From Catenovulum sediminis (GTDB lineage Bacteria > Pseudomonadota > Gammaproteobacteria > Enterobacterales > Alteromonadaceae): a stretch of 64,000 nt of DNA. Shown here piece by piece: positions 37,295 through 46,122 of the stretch. The notes below the pieces were generated by a model. That model saw only the letters and a list, made by a program, of their open reading frames with translations. It was not told where the DNA came from and did no database searches. Position 1 is the stretch's first letter; each line of letters begins with the position of its first letter. The translations under genes and the position numbers were made by a program. Location: the NCBI RefSeq assembly GCF_040270295.1, contig NZ_JBELOE010000200.1; one strand, written 5' to 3'.

Positions 37295-37732
37295 ATGGAT
37301 ATTGATGTATCGCAAAGTGGCAATGTTTTTGCTTACTCTGGTTCAAATCCCGCATCAAGAAGGTATTCTGAAGAAAACCGTCAGAATACTGACGATTCAT
37401 TTGCGTCTAAGCAAAGTGAAACTAAGATTAATATAGCGGATTTTACTAAAGTTGATGGCGAACAGGCCGATAAAGCTAGTAGGGCTGAACAACAGGATCT
37501 TGATACTGCAGTTGCAGATGTTGCTGATTTTATACAGGCGCAAAATCGACAGCTCGATTTTTCGTTTGATGAAAATAGCAATAAATCGATTATCAAGGTC
37601 ACTGATTCTGAATCTGGCGAAATTATTCGTCAAATACCGTCAGAAGAAATGTTAAAGTTGGCCGAAAGAATTAATGAGCTTCGTTCTGATGCAGGTGAAG
37701 CAATAGGAGTGCTCGTTAATCGGCAAGTATAA
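37295..37732 (+). CDS. flaG: FlaG-family flagellar protein
   Basis: This 145-residue protein starts at ATG 37295 with GGGAGGT just upstream. The N-terminal part is polar and disordered. The C-terminal FlaG domain (about 60-145) has LDFSFDENSNKSIIKVTDSESGEIIRQIPSEEMLKLAERI, the family core. FlaG affects filament length in several polar flagellates. It lies between flagellin and fliD, the standard position. Confidence 0.92.
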   Translation: MDIDVSQSGNVFAYSGSNPASRRYSEENRQNTDDSFASKQSETKINIADFTKVDGEQADKASRAEQQDLDTAVADVADFIQAQNRQLDFSFDENSNKSIIKVTDSESGEIIRQIPSEEMLKLAERINELRSDAGEAIGVLVNRQV

Positions 37733-37762
37733 TTGATGTAGTTAACTGGAAAAGAGGTTGTC

Positions 37763-39229
37763 ATGGGCATTCAGTCAATTGGCGTAGGTTCAGGTTTAGA
37801 TTTAAGCGGTTTAGTGCAACAACTGCTGGAAGCTGAGCGTAAACCCAAACAAGACAGATTAGATGCTCGTGAAGAAAACCTTGAAACGGTTATTTCTGCA
37901 ATTGGTAGCTTGAAGTCAAAAATGGACGACTTTCAAGCCTCCGTTAAAGACTTGCGTGATAGTACCAACCTACAAAGCCGCAAAGCAGTAGTAACTCATC
38001 CCGATGTTGCTGAAGATGAATCTGGACCATTTACGGCAGAAGCGTCAAACAGTGCAACGCAAGGCTCGTATAAAATATATGTCGAAGAACTCGCTTCAGG
38101 CAGTCGTTTGCAAACGGCAAATGCAGCATTTTCAAGTTCTTCTGATGTGATCAGTTCTAGCGCAGGATCGCTCACTTTCAAAATAGGCTCAACCGGTGAT
38201 AGTTTTTCTGTTGCGGTAACCGCCGGGATGACCCTGTCGCAGTTGCGCTCAGCGGTAAACTCAGCAACCGGTAATGATTTTGGCATCAATGCTAGTTTGG
38301 TTGACACTGGGACAGCGAATGGAACTAAACTGGTTTTTACTTCAGAAACAACTGGTACCGGAAATGATCTCAGTATCGTTAACGACAATGACATCGCAGA
38401 ATTAGAACAAATCGCGACTGTTGATTCTACTGAAGTGACCACTTACGGCAATGTGAGTATACAATCAGCCACTAACGCAAAAGCCAATATTGATGGTATT
38501 GATGTTGAAAGCGAAACCAACGAATTTGAAAATGTAATCGAAAACGTCTCTTTTGAAGTATTTGAAAAAAGCTCTAAAGATTCAGTGGGTGACTTTATAC
38601 CGTCAACATTAGAGGTTGGTTATGACAAAGACGGTCTTAAAAACAAAATTACTGACTTTGTCGATAACTATAATGCAATTCAAGATGAGCTTGCTAGCTT
38701 AACCAAATACGGTATTTCAGAACTAGAAGATGATGGCGCGTTAGCCGGTGATTATATGGTGCGTGGTATTCAATCTGGATTAAGTTCTATAATCACGGAG
38801 AATGTCAGTGCCTCTGCGCTTGGTAGCCTGTTTCAAATTGGTATCTCGTTTGATGATGACGGCAAATTAGAAATCTCCGAAACCGATGAATTTGGTTTTG
38901 GTAGTGGTCAGGATTTATTAGACGACGCACTGGAAGATAATTTTGATGATATTGCTTCGTTGTTTTCTGATGACGATGAAGGGATTGCCAACAAACTATA
39001 TGACTATGTTTATGAATATACGACTTTTGGTGGCTTATTAAGAACACGCGAGCAATCTTTTAAGGATGAAAAAGATCTGCTGTCAGATGAGCGAGAGCGA
39101 TTTGAACTACGTATGGCTGACTATGAGCAGTTATTGCGAGATAAATACATAAATTTAGATTTAACAGTGGCCAAATTGCAGCGCACAGGCAACGCGCTGA
39201 ATGCTTCACTGGCATCTGCATTTTTATAA
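37763..39229 (+). CDS. fliD: Flagellar filament cap protein FliD
   Basis: FliD forms the cap that folds flagellin at the filament tip. The 488-residue protein begins GIQSIGVGSGLDLSGLVQQLLEAE and has the FliD N domain. Its variable middle is rich in Asp, Ser and Thr, and the C-terminal coiled coil is LSDERERFELRMADYEQLLRDKY. AAGAGG precedes the ATG. It is followed by its export chaperone genes. Confidence 0.95.
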   Translation: MGIQSIGVGSGLDLSGLVQQLLEAERKPKQDRLDAREENLETVISAIGSLKSKMDDFQASVKDLRDSTNLQSRKAVVTHPDVAEDESGPFTAEASNSATQGSYKIYVEELASGSRLQTANAAFSSSSDVISSSAGSLTFKIGSTGDSFSVAVTAGMTLSQLRSAVNSATGNDFGINASLVDTGTANGTKLVFTSETTGTGNDLSIVNDNDIAELEQIATVDSTEVTTYGNVSIQSATNAKANIDGIDVESETNEFENVIENVSFEVFEKSSKDSVGDFIPSTLEVGYDKDGLKNKITDFVDNYNAIQDELASLTKYGISELEDDGALAGDYMVRGIQSGLSSIITENVSASALGSLFQIGISFDDDGKLEISETDEFGFGSGQDLLDDALEDNFDDIASLFSDDDEGIANKLYDYVYEYTTFGGLLRTREQSFKDEKDLLSDERERFELRMADYEQLLRDKYINLDLTVAKLQRTGNALNASLASAFL

Positions 39230-39262
39230 AAAAGATTAACGAAAAGAGAATAGGTGAGCTAA

Positions 39263-39700
39263 ATGTTTAAACGTGGTATTAATGCTTATAAGCAAGGTAA
39301 TATTAAGCAGCAAATTGCGCAAGCCGATCCGCATCAAATTACGTTAATGCTGATGCAGGGGGCATTGGATAAGATGGCTTACGCTAAAGGTTGCATGGAG
39401 CGCAAAGAGCATGAAAATAAATCCATCCATTTATCTAAAGCATCTGCGATTCTTGTTAACTTGCGAGATACATTGGATTTTTCTGTCGAAAGTGAAGTGA
39501 CAGATAACTTGTATGCACTGTATGATTACATGATTAACCGCTTAACAGATGCGCATGTGCAAAATAGCACCAAAATTATGGATGAAATTATCGCATTAAT
39601 GTTGCCAATTAAAACTGCTTGGGCGTCCATTCCTGAAGAAGCTAAACAGGAAGCATATGAATTACAAAGACAAAGACAGCAAGAGCAAAGTGCAGTCTAG
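39263..39700 (+). CDS. fliS: Flagellin export chaperone FliS
   Basis: FliS binds the flagellin C-terminus before export. This 145-residue helical protein begins FKRGINAYKQGNI and has DPHQITLMLMQGALDKMAYAKG and LRDTLDF, the family signatures. It ends in a Gln-rich tail that overlaps the next gene in another frame. Confidence 0.94.
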   Translation: MFKRGINAYKQGNIKQQIAQADPHQITLMLMQGALDKMAYAKGCMERKEHENKSIHLSKASAILVNLRDTLDFSVESEVTDNLYALYDYMINRLTDAHVQNSTKIMDEIIALMLPIKTAWASIPEEAKQEAYELQRQRQQEQSAV

Positions 39701-40028
39701 TAGTGTGGAAACACTCTCGATTGAAGGATTAAATCACGCTTATACCCCACCAGAACTCGCCTTGTTAAATACACAGCTCGTTGAGATAATCAATGAAGAC
39801 GAGCTGGACAGTGCAAATTTGTTGAAGCTGATAGAGCAAAGAGACGAATTAATTCAAGGTCTGTTAGACACGTTTAAAAACCTCGAACAACAAAAAGAAT
39901 TTGCGTTAGCTGAACGAGACGTCAATAATAGATTGATTACGCTTTGTAATCAGTTATTTAAGCAATCTGAGTCCGCGCTTATGCAGCTTGTAAAAGGGCA
40001 AAAAGCGATCAAAAAATACAAAAAATAG
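39657..40028 (+). CDS. FliT-like flagellar chaperone
   Basis: This small helical protein follows fliS. The longest frame (ATG 39657, 123 residues) overlaps fliS by 44 bases; GTG at 39690 with AAGAG upstream is a reasonable shorter start. The composition is Leu/Glu/Gln-rich with three predicted helices and no motif. Its place after fliD-fliS suggests FliT, the FliD export chaperone, which diverges strongly in sequence. The start is uncertain. Confidence 0.65.
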   Translation: MNYKDKDSKSKVQSSSVETLSIEGLNHAYTPPELALLNTQLVEIINEDELDSANLLKLIEQRDELIQGLLDTFKNLEQQKEFALAERDVNNRLITLCNQLFKQSESALMQLVKGQKAIKKYKK

Positions 40029-40039
40029 AGAACATCATA

Positions 40040-41038
40040 GTGTTTGACGGCAAATCAATTTTAGTAACGGGTGGCACAGGTTCATTTGGCCGGTGTTTTA
40101 TAAAACATCTGCTAACACATTATAAACCGCATAAGCTCATTGTATTTTCTCGAGATGAATTGAAACAATTTGAGATGCAACAAGAGTTTACCAGCCCAGT
40201 TATGCGCTATTTTATCGGCAACGTGCGTGATAAAGATAGGCTGATTACGGCGATGCGGGACGTTGATTATGTCGTGCATGCTGCTGCTTTAAAACAAGTG
40301 CCTGCGGCAGAATATAATCCTATGGAGTGCATCAAAACCAATATAATGGGTGCACAAAATGTGATAGAAGCGGCGATTGAAGCGAATGTTCGACGTGTCA
40401 TTGCATTATCTACTGATAAAGCAGCAAATCCAGTTAATCTGTATGGTGCGACTAAACTTGCTTCGGATAAATTATTTGTCGCCGGCAATAATATTTCGGG
40501 TGCGCATGGTACCCGTTTTGCGGTCGTTCGTTATGGTAATGTTGTTGGCTCTCGCGGTTCAGTTGTGCCATTTTTCCGCAAGTTAATCAATGAGGGTAAA
40601 TTACCTTTACCGGTAACACATCCGGAGATGACACGTTTTTGGCTGCGCTTAGAGCAGGGCGTTGAATTTGTTGTTAAAAGTTTTCAGCGCATGCAAGGTG
40701 GTGAAATTTTTGTTCCCAAAATACCATCTGTACGTATTCTCGACTTGGTTGAAGCCATGAGTGGTACAAGAGAATATGAAGCAGTCGGCATTCGCCCAGG
40801 CGAAAAATTACATGAAATAATGGTTCCGGAAGAAGTGGCGCATCACTCGTTGGAATTTGACGATCATTATGTGATTACGCCACCGATTCGTTTTTTTGAG
40901 AAAAAGCTTGAATATAGCCACAATCGTTTGGGTGAAGAAGGTCAAAAAGTCAGTGAAAAGTTTGAATATCACTCTGGCACCAACCCTGAATTTTTAACCT
41001 TGCAGCAATTGATAGAGCTGGATAAAAATATTTTATGA
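40040..41038 (+). CDS. pseB: UDP-GlcNAc 4,6-dehydratase (inverting), PseB
   Basis: This enzyme does the first step of pseudaminic acid synthesis, dehydrating and epimerising UDP-GlcNAc. The 332-residue SDR has the cofactor motif TGGTGSFGRCF at the start and catalytic YGATKLASDKL, with STDKA. It ends EFLTLQQLIELD like Campylobacter and Aeromonas FlmA/PseB. The start is GTG at 40040, and it overlaps pseC by 4 bases (ATGA). Confidence 0.94.
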   Translation: MFDGKSILVTGGTGSFGRCFIKHLLTHYKPHKLIVFSRDELKQFEMQQEFTSPVMRYFIGNVRDKDRLITAMRDVDYVVHAAALKQVPAAEYNPMECIKTNIMGAQNVIEAAIEANVRRVIALSTDKAANPVNLYGATKLASDKLFVAGNNISGAHGTRFAVVRYGNVVGSRGSVVPFFRKLINEGKLPLPVTHPEMTRFWLRLEQGVEFVVKSFQRMQGGEIFVPKIPSVRILDLVEAMSGTREYEAVGIRPGEKLHEIMVPEEVAHHSLEFDDHYVITPPIRFFEKKLEYSHNRLGEEGQKVSEKFEYHSGTNPEFLTLQQLIELDKNIL

Positions 41039-42228
41039 TCCCATATGGTAAACATTCTATTGATCAGCAGGATATATTGGCCGTTGTAGATGTTTTAGAA
41101 AATCAATTTTTAACCCAGGGCAAGCAGGTACCGGCTTTTGAAGAGGCACTGTGCCAATACACTGGCGCTCAATATGCACTGGCAGTAAATAGCGCGACTT
41201 CTGCACTACATGTTGCCTGTTTAGCATTAGATGTTAAAGCGGGCGATATAGTCTGGACAACCCCAATCACCTTTGTTGCAACTGCAAACTGTATTCGATT
41301 TTGTGGTGCTGATGTTGATTTTGTGGATATTAATCCACGTAGCCGAAATTTTTGCCCGACTGCTTTAGCGCAAAAATTAGAAATCGCGCAAGCAGAAAAG
41401 CGCCTGCCTAAAGCCATTATCGCGGTTCATTTTGCCGGTTATAGCTGCGAGATGCAGCAAATTTACACCTTATGTCAGCAATACGGGGTAAAGGTCATCG
41501 AAGATGCCTGCCACGCACTGGGCGGTGATTATCAGGGTGAAAAAATAGGTAATTGTCGTTATTCCGACTTTACCGTTTTTAGTTTCCACCCGGTTAAATC
41601 AATTACCACAGCTGAAGGCGGCGCGCTATTGTCAAATCAGCAGAGGTTGATTGAGCGTGCAACTTTGTTTGCAAAACACGGTGTAACGCGCGAACAAGCA
41701 CAAATGCAAGATGTAGTTGAAGGCCCGTGGTGTTATCAGCAAGTCGAATTGGGATTTAACTATCGAATGAGCGATTTGCAGGCTGCTTTAGGCATTACCC
41801 AGCTTGCCAAGTTAGATGCATTTATTACGCGGCGCAGGACCTTAGCCGATAATTATTTTAATCATTTGGAAAATTTACCGCTGCAGTTACCCGATAAAAA
41901 GCAGTTAGCCGAAAGTGCCTGGCACTTATACGCGGTTGAGTTAAAAGGACAAAATCGCTTACAAGTTTACCAATTGTTACAACAAGCTGGGGTGCACGCG
42001 AATGTGCATTATTCACCGGTGCATTTACAACCTTATTACCAAAAGCTTGGATTTAACAAGGGCGACTTTCCAGCCGCTGAGCATTACGCTGCTCACACTT
42101 TAACGATACCGCTGTTTCAAAGTATGACGGATGAACAGCAATTACATGTCGTACAAGCACTAGAACAAGCATTAGAGCAAGCATTAGAACAAGCATTAGA
42201 ACAAGCATTGCGGGATTGTACAAAATGA
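41035..42228 (+). CDS. pseC: UDP-4-amino sugar aminotransferase PseC
   Basis: This DegT-family PLP aminotransferase does step two of the pseudaminic pathway. The 397-residue protein has NSATSALHVACLALDV, the PLP-binding DACHALGG and the Schiff-base Lys in FHPVKSITTAEGGA. The C-terminus carries five copies of the repeat QALE (residues about 374-393), which lie beyond the normal end of the family and come from a 12-bp DNA repeat. It overlaps pseF by 4 bases. Confidence 0.94.
   Translation: MIPYGKHSIDQQDILAVVDVLENQFLTQGKQVPAFEEALCQYTGAQYALAVNSATSALHVACLALDVKAGDIVWTTPITFVATANCIRFCGADVDFVDINPRSRNFCPTALAQKLEIAQAEKRLPKAIIAVHFAGYSCEMQQIYTLCQQYGVKVIEDACHALGGDYQGEKIGNCRYSDFTVFSFHPVKSITTAEGGALLSNQQRLIERATLFAKHGVTREQAQMQDVVEGPWCYQQVELGFNYRMSDLQAALGITQLAKLDAFITRRRTLADNYFNHLENLPLQLPDKKQLAESAWHLYAVELKGQNRLQVYQLLQQAGVHANVHYSPVHLQPYYQKLGFNKGDFPAAEHYAAHTLTIPLFQSMTDEQQLHVVQALEQALEQALEQALEQALRDCTK
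42154..42213 (+). repeat. 12-bp tandem repeat in the 3' end of pseC
   Basis: Five units of the type CAAGCATTAGAA begin at 42154, 42166, 42178, 42190 and 42202, with one or a few changes per unit. The unit is a multiple of three, so copy-number change would only lengthen a helical QALE tail. Confidence 0.92.
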
Positions 42229-42923
42229 ATATCGCGATAATACCCGCTCGTGGTGGCAGCAAGCGCATTCCTAAAAAGAACATCCGGCCGTTTGCCGGCA
42301 AACCGCTTATTGCCCACAGTATTCAAGTTGCGCAACAAGCGAAAATATTTGACCATATCATGGTGTCAACAGACAGTGACGAGATTGCCGAAGTTGCGCG
42401 TGCATATGGCGCTGAAGTGCCATTTATCAGACCTGAAAATTTAGCGGATGATTTCACTGGAACGCGGCCGGTAACTAATCACGCCATTCAGTATTATTTA
42501 AAGCAAGGAATTAACCTTAAATACGCCTGCTGCATTTATGCAACAGCACCTTTGTTAACAGCCGAATATTTAACGCAAGGCTATCAAGCTCTGCAAGCGC
42601 AAAAAGACAAAGCGTTTGCATTTTCGGTCTGCACTTTTCCATTTCCTGTACAACGTGCGCTCAAACAACACAATACGGGTGTGACCGCTATGTTTCCCGA
42701 GTCCATTGGCAAACGCTCACAAGATTTAGAAGAAGCATTTCATGATGCAGGACAATTTTATTGGGGAAAAGTTGAAGATTATTTATCTAAAAAAGGTATG
42801 TTTTCCGAGCACAGTGTGCCCATTATGATGCCTAGATTTTTAGTACAGGATATAGATACACTTGAAGATTGGCACACAGCCGAGCTGATGTATAAAGCTC
42901 ACCAACTTAAAGAAAGCGAATAG
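42225..42923 (+). CDS. pseF: Pseudaminic acid cytidylyltransferase PseF
   Basis: This enzyme activates pseudaminic acid as the CMP sugar. I chose ATG 42225 (232 residues), which overlaps the pseC stop by 4 bases. It starts with the CMP-NeuAc synthetase motif IIPARGGSKRIPKKN and has STDSDEIAEVARAYGAEVPFIRP. A second, distinct enzyme of this family lies at 61253. Confidence 0.93.
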   Translation: MNIAIIPARGGSKRIPKKNIRPFAGKPLIAHSIQVAQQAKIFDHIMVSTDSDEIAEVARAYGAEVPFIRPENLADDFTGTRPVTNHAIQYYLKQGINLKYACCIYATAPLLTAEYLTQGYQALQAQKDKAFAFSVCTFPFPVQRALKQHNTGVTAMFPESIGKRSQDLEEAFHDAGQFYWGKVEDYLSKKGMFSEHSVPIMMPRFLVQDIDTLEDWHTAELMYKAHQLKESE

Positions 42924-42931
42924 GAAGATTT

Positions 42932-43966
42932 ATGAGCAGCACAGAAAAACCGTTAAAAATATTAATTATCCGCTTACTCAATCTGGCTGATGTGGCAGCA
43001 ATAGGTGTACCTGCTTTACGATACTTTAAACAACAAAACCCGTCAGCCGAGTTTACGTTTTTAACTTTCTCGCAAGGCGCTGAAGTGATTCAACTGGCCG
43101 AACCAGACTGTGGTGTTATGCAACTGGCAAGAGATCAATGGCCGGAAGATTTTATTCCGGCGATGGAAGCATTTTTGGGGTTGGCTGAACAAATCGTGGG
43201 TGAAGCATATGATCAAATTATCAATTTAGACACCAGCTTTATGGCCTGTTTTTTAACCCGCTTTTTAAAAGATGCGGGTGAGCGTGCAATGGGGAATTAT
43301 CTAAGCATCTCAGTTCAGGAATTGATTGAACAATTTCAAAAACAAGCACTGAAGCCTGAGTATGTTAATCAACCCAGCGCCTACCTGGAGAGCACGTTTA
43401 GTGCGATGCACAAATGGTTTACGCCTTGGTGGGAAGCCGAGTACTTACCAAACGAAGGTTACCCAGAACACTTTCTGGTGACATGTTGCGGTTTTGATCG
43501 TCTGCAGATGAATATGTCTATTCCAGTGACAGCAGATAAAAAATTAACTCAAGCTGGGCAGGGTAAAAAAACGATTGCTTTAGCGGGTAATGCGTTGCCT
43601 AACTATCCACACATGCAAGTGGTTAAAAAGCGCTTGCTTGAACTGGGCTATCAGGTTTGGAGCGAACCTTTTACCGATATGCCGATAAAAGAAAAACTGG
43701 AAAAGCTGGCCGCCTGTGATTTATTAATTACCCCGCCAAGTGAATTGCTGTGGTTGGCAAAAACGGTTAACTGCAAAGTATTATTAATATCTGGTGCGAC
43801 ACAACCACAAATGATTATGCCTGATTTTGCCACTGATCCAACCGGAGAGTGCGCTGCTTGTTTGTCACAATTAACGGGTCAAAGCCCGGTCTCTCCCTGT
43901 AATTGTATTTCGGCCGATGAAGTCATGAAATGTGTCGATGAGATATTTACTAAACATGATGGCTGA
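42932..43966 (+). CDS. GT9-like (heptosyltransferase-type) glycosyltransferase
   Basis: This 344-residue GT-B protein starts LKILIIRLLNLADVAAIGVPALRYFKQ, like the N-terminal Rossmann part of ADP-heptose transferases. A second half (KTIALAGNALPNYPHMQVV) follows, and the end has the Cys-rich CAACLSQL...CNC seen in GT9 members. AGGAAG lies before the ATG. It sits between pseF and pseI, so transfer of a sugar to flagellin or to a flagellin glycan is a reasonable inference. Donor and acceptor are unknown. Confidence 0.75.
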   Translation: MSSTEKPLKILIIRLLNLADVAAIGVPALRYFKQQNPSAEFTFLTFSQGAEVIQLAEPDCGVMQLARDQWPEDFIPAMEAFLGLAEQIVGEAYDQIINLDTSFMACFLTRFLKDAGERAMGNYLSISVQELIEQFQKQALKPEYVNQPSAYLESTFSAMHKWFTPWWEAEYLPNEGYPEHFLVTCCGFDRLQMNMSIPVTADKKLTQAGQGKKTIALAGNALPNYPHMQVVKKRLLELGYQVWSEPFTDMPIKEKLEKLAACDLLITPPSELLWLAKTVNCKVLLISGATQPQMIMPDFATDPTGECAACLSQLTGQSPVSPCNCISADEVMKCVDEIFTKHDG

Positions 43967-44000
43967 TCATTTTACAGAATGAAGGCAGAAGATAAGCGAA

Positions 44001-45077
44001 ATGAAAGAAATCAAAATTGGAAAATGTACGCTCGGCCCAGCGCATAACCCCTTTATTATTGCCGAGCTGTCAGGTAATCATAACCAAGATTTAAATTTGG
44101 CAAAAGATATGGTGCAGGCAGCTGCAAATGCAGGGGTGGATGCAATTAAATTGCAAACCTATACTGCTGATTCTATGACGTTGCCAATTGATTCAGATAA
44201 CTTTCGTATACAAGAGAAAGATTCGTTATGGTACGGCGCACATTTACATGAGTTGTACCAAAAAGCCAGCACCCCATACGAATGGCATGCAGAACTATTT
44301 AGTTTTGCCAATTCATTGGGGTTAGAAGCTTTTAGTTCTCCATTTGATGAAGCTGCCGTCGATTTCTTAGAAACCTTGAATGTACCATGCTATAAAATTG
44401 CCTCTTTCGAATTGACAGACTTGCCACTAATTGAAAAAGCAGCAGCGACTGGCAAACCACTGATAATGTCTACTGGTATGGCGAGCGAAGCTGAAATTCA
44501 GCAAGCGATTGATACAGCACATCAAGCCGGCAATGCACAAATCATTATTTTAAAATGCACCAGTACCTATCCAGCCAGTGCAGAAAATACCAATTTGCTT
44601 ACCATACCGGACATGCGGCAAAAATTTAACTGCCCAGTGGGTTTGTCAGACCATACACGCGGTATTGGTGTTTCAGTTGCTTCAGTGGCTTTAGGCGCTG
44701 TTGCAATCGAAAAACATTTTGTTTTAGACAGAACTGCCGGCGGGGTTGATGCCGAGTTTTCATTAGAAGCCGATGAGTTTTCTGCACTCGTTGAAGCCAG
44801 TGAGCTGGCCTTTAAAGCGTTAGGCAAAGTGACATATGGTGGCAGCCCGGCTGAGCGTAACAGTAAGTATTATCGGCGTTCGATATTTGCGTGCAGCGAC
44901 ATTAAAGCAGGCGAACCTTTCACCCGCGAAAACGTTAAAGTTGTTAGACCTGCATTAGGTTTAGCGCCAAAGCATTTTAAGCAGGTATTGCAGAGCAAAG
45001 CGACGCAGGATATCAAAGCAGGCACAGCGATTGACTGGCCACATTTACAAAATGCACATAATGCCGAGCAAAACTAA
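44001..45077 (+). CDS. pseI: Pseudaminic acid synthase PseI
   Basis: This NeuB-family aldolase-type enzyme condenses 6-deoxy-AltdiNAc with phosphoenolpyruvate. The 358-residue protein begins with the NeuB motif FIIAELSGNHNQDLNLAKDMV. The TIM barrel has IKLQTYTADSMT and HFVLDR, and a C-terminal SAF domain (about 290-355) completes it. It overlaps pseG by 17 bases. A second, longer NeuB homologue is at 58461. Confidence 0.94.
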   Translation: MKEIKIGKCTLGPAHNPFIIAELSGNHNQDLNLAKDMVQAAANAGVDAIKLQTYTADSMTLPIDSDNFRIQEKDSLWYGAHLHELYQKASTPYEWHAELFSFANSLGLEAFSSPFDEAAVDFLETLNVPCYKIASFELTDLPLIEKAAATGKPLIMSTGMASEAEIQQAIDTAHQAGNAQIIILKCTSTYPASAENTNLLTIPDMRQKFNCPVGLSDHTRGIGVSVASVALGAVAIEKHFVLDRTAGGVDAEFSLEADEFSALVEASELAFKALGKVTYGGSPAERNSKYYRRSIFACSDIKAGEPFTRENVKVVRPALGLAPKHFKQVLQSKATQDIKAGTAIDWPHLQNAHNAEQN

Positions 45078-46122
45078 TACACATTCTAAAGTTGTCTTTT
45101 TAACACAAGCTAACAGCTTATTGGGCTCTGGTCATTTAATGCGCTGTATTGCGCTGGCACAAGCCTGTGAAAAGGCTAGGATAGCGCCTGTTTTTGCACT
45201 GGATAAAAACAGCTTGATATTTGCCAAACAAAATCCTTTGTTCGATTACCCTGTTTATCTGATGGATGAACAGCAGGGAAGTCAAAAATCATTAGAGAAA
45301 CTAGCACAGTATTGCAACCAGCAAACTATTGGTTATCTATTTATTGACGGCTATAACTTTAACCTTGAGTTTCGCCAGCAGCTATTTAAAGCTCTGCGTC
45401 AATATGCGTGTAACTGTCAGCTGATTAGCATAGATGACAACGCAGAACAGGCTAAAATGTTTACCGACTGGATTTTAAATCCATCAACGGATATTAACGC
45501 GATACCTGATTATTCTAAGATTGCCCCCGGTGCAAAATTAATGGCGGGTCATCATTATAGGTTATTGCGCAAAGAGTTTTCCCAACAACAAATTCTGCCA
45601 TTAGATAAGCGCAGTGAAATTATTATCACTATGGGCGGTACCGATCCATTTTCATATAGCGTTAAAGTTTTAAATTTACTGGCGCAGTTAAATCTAACAG
45701 CACCTGTGCGCTGCATCGTGGCAAATGGTTTTGAAGATAAAACGCAATTAATAGCGCAAATTGAAAAGTTGCCGAGTAATTTTAGCTATACCGTTGCGCC
45801 GCAAAATATGGCGGCTATATTTGCCAATGCTAAATTAGCCATTTCGGCAGCCGGTACTGCTCAGTTTGAATTATATGCCATGCAAACCCCTGCCATTTTA
45901 ATTATTCTGGCTGACAATCAATATCGCAATACACAAAATGCGGCGCAAGATGGTTGGGCTAAAGTGCTTGATTTTAGGCAAACTTTTGATTCAGACAAAA
46001 TGACACGTGCTATTCAAGAATGTTTAAACGAAACAACCTTGCTACACATGCAATCTAAAATTCAGCCAGGCAGCGCCGAGGGTGCAAAAAATGTTATAAA
46101 CACCTTGTTGAATGGAAAATAG
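45061..46122 (+). CDS. pseG: UDP-sugar hydrolase PseG
   Basis: PseG removes UDP from the diacetamido sugar before PseI acts. I chose ATG 45061 (353 residues) inside the pseI end; ATGs at 45052 or further up are possible. The motif LGSGHLMRCIALA and GGTDPFSYSVKVL mark the GT28-like fold, with ISAAGTAQFELYAM near the catalytic region. The stop is followed 2 bases later by the repeat array. Confidence 0.92.
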   Translation: MPSKTNTHSKVVFLTQANSLLGSGHLMRCIALAQACEKARIAPVFALDKNSLIFAKQNPLFDYPVYLMDEQQGSQKSLEKLAQYCNQQTIGYLFIDGYNFNLEFRQQLFKALRQYACNCQLISIDDNAEQAKMFTDWILNPSTDINAIPDYSKIAPGAKLMAGHHYRLLRKEFSQQQILPLDKRSEIIITMGGTDPFSYSVKVLNLLAQLNLTAPVRCIVANGFEDKTQLIAQIEKLPSNFSYTVAPQNMAAIFANAKLAISAAGTAQFELYAMQTPAILIILADNQYRNTQNAAQDGWAKVLDFRQTFDSDKMTRAIQECLNETTLLHMQSKIQPGSAEGAKNVINTLLNGK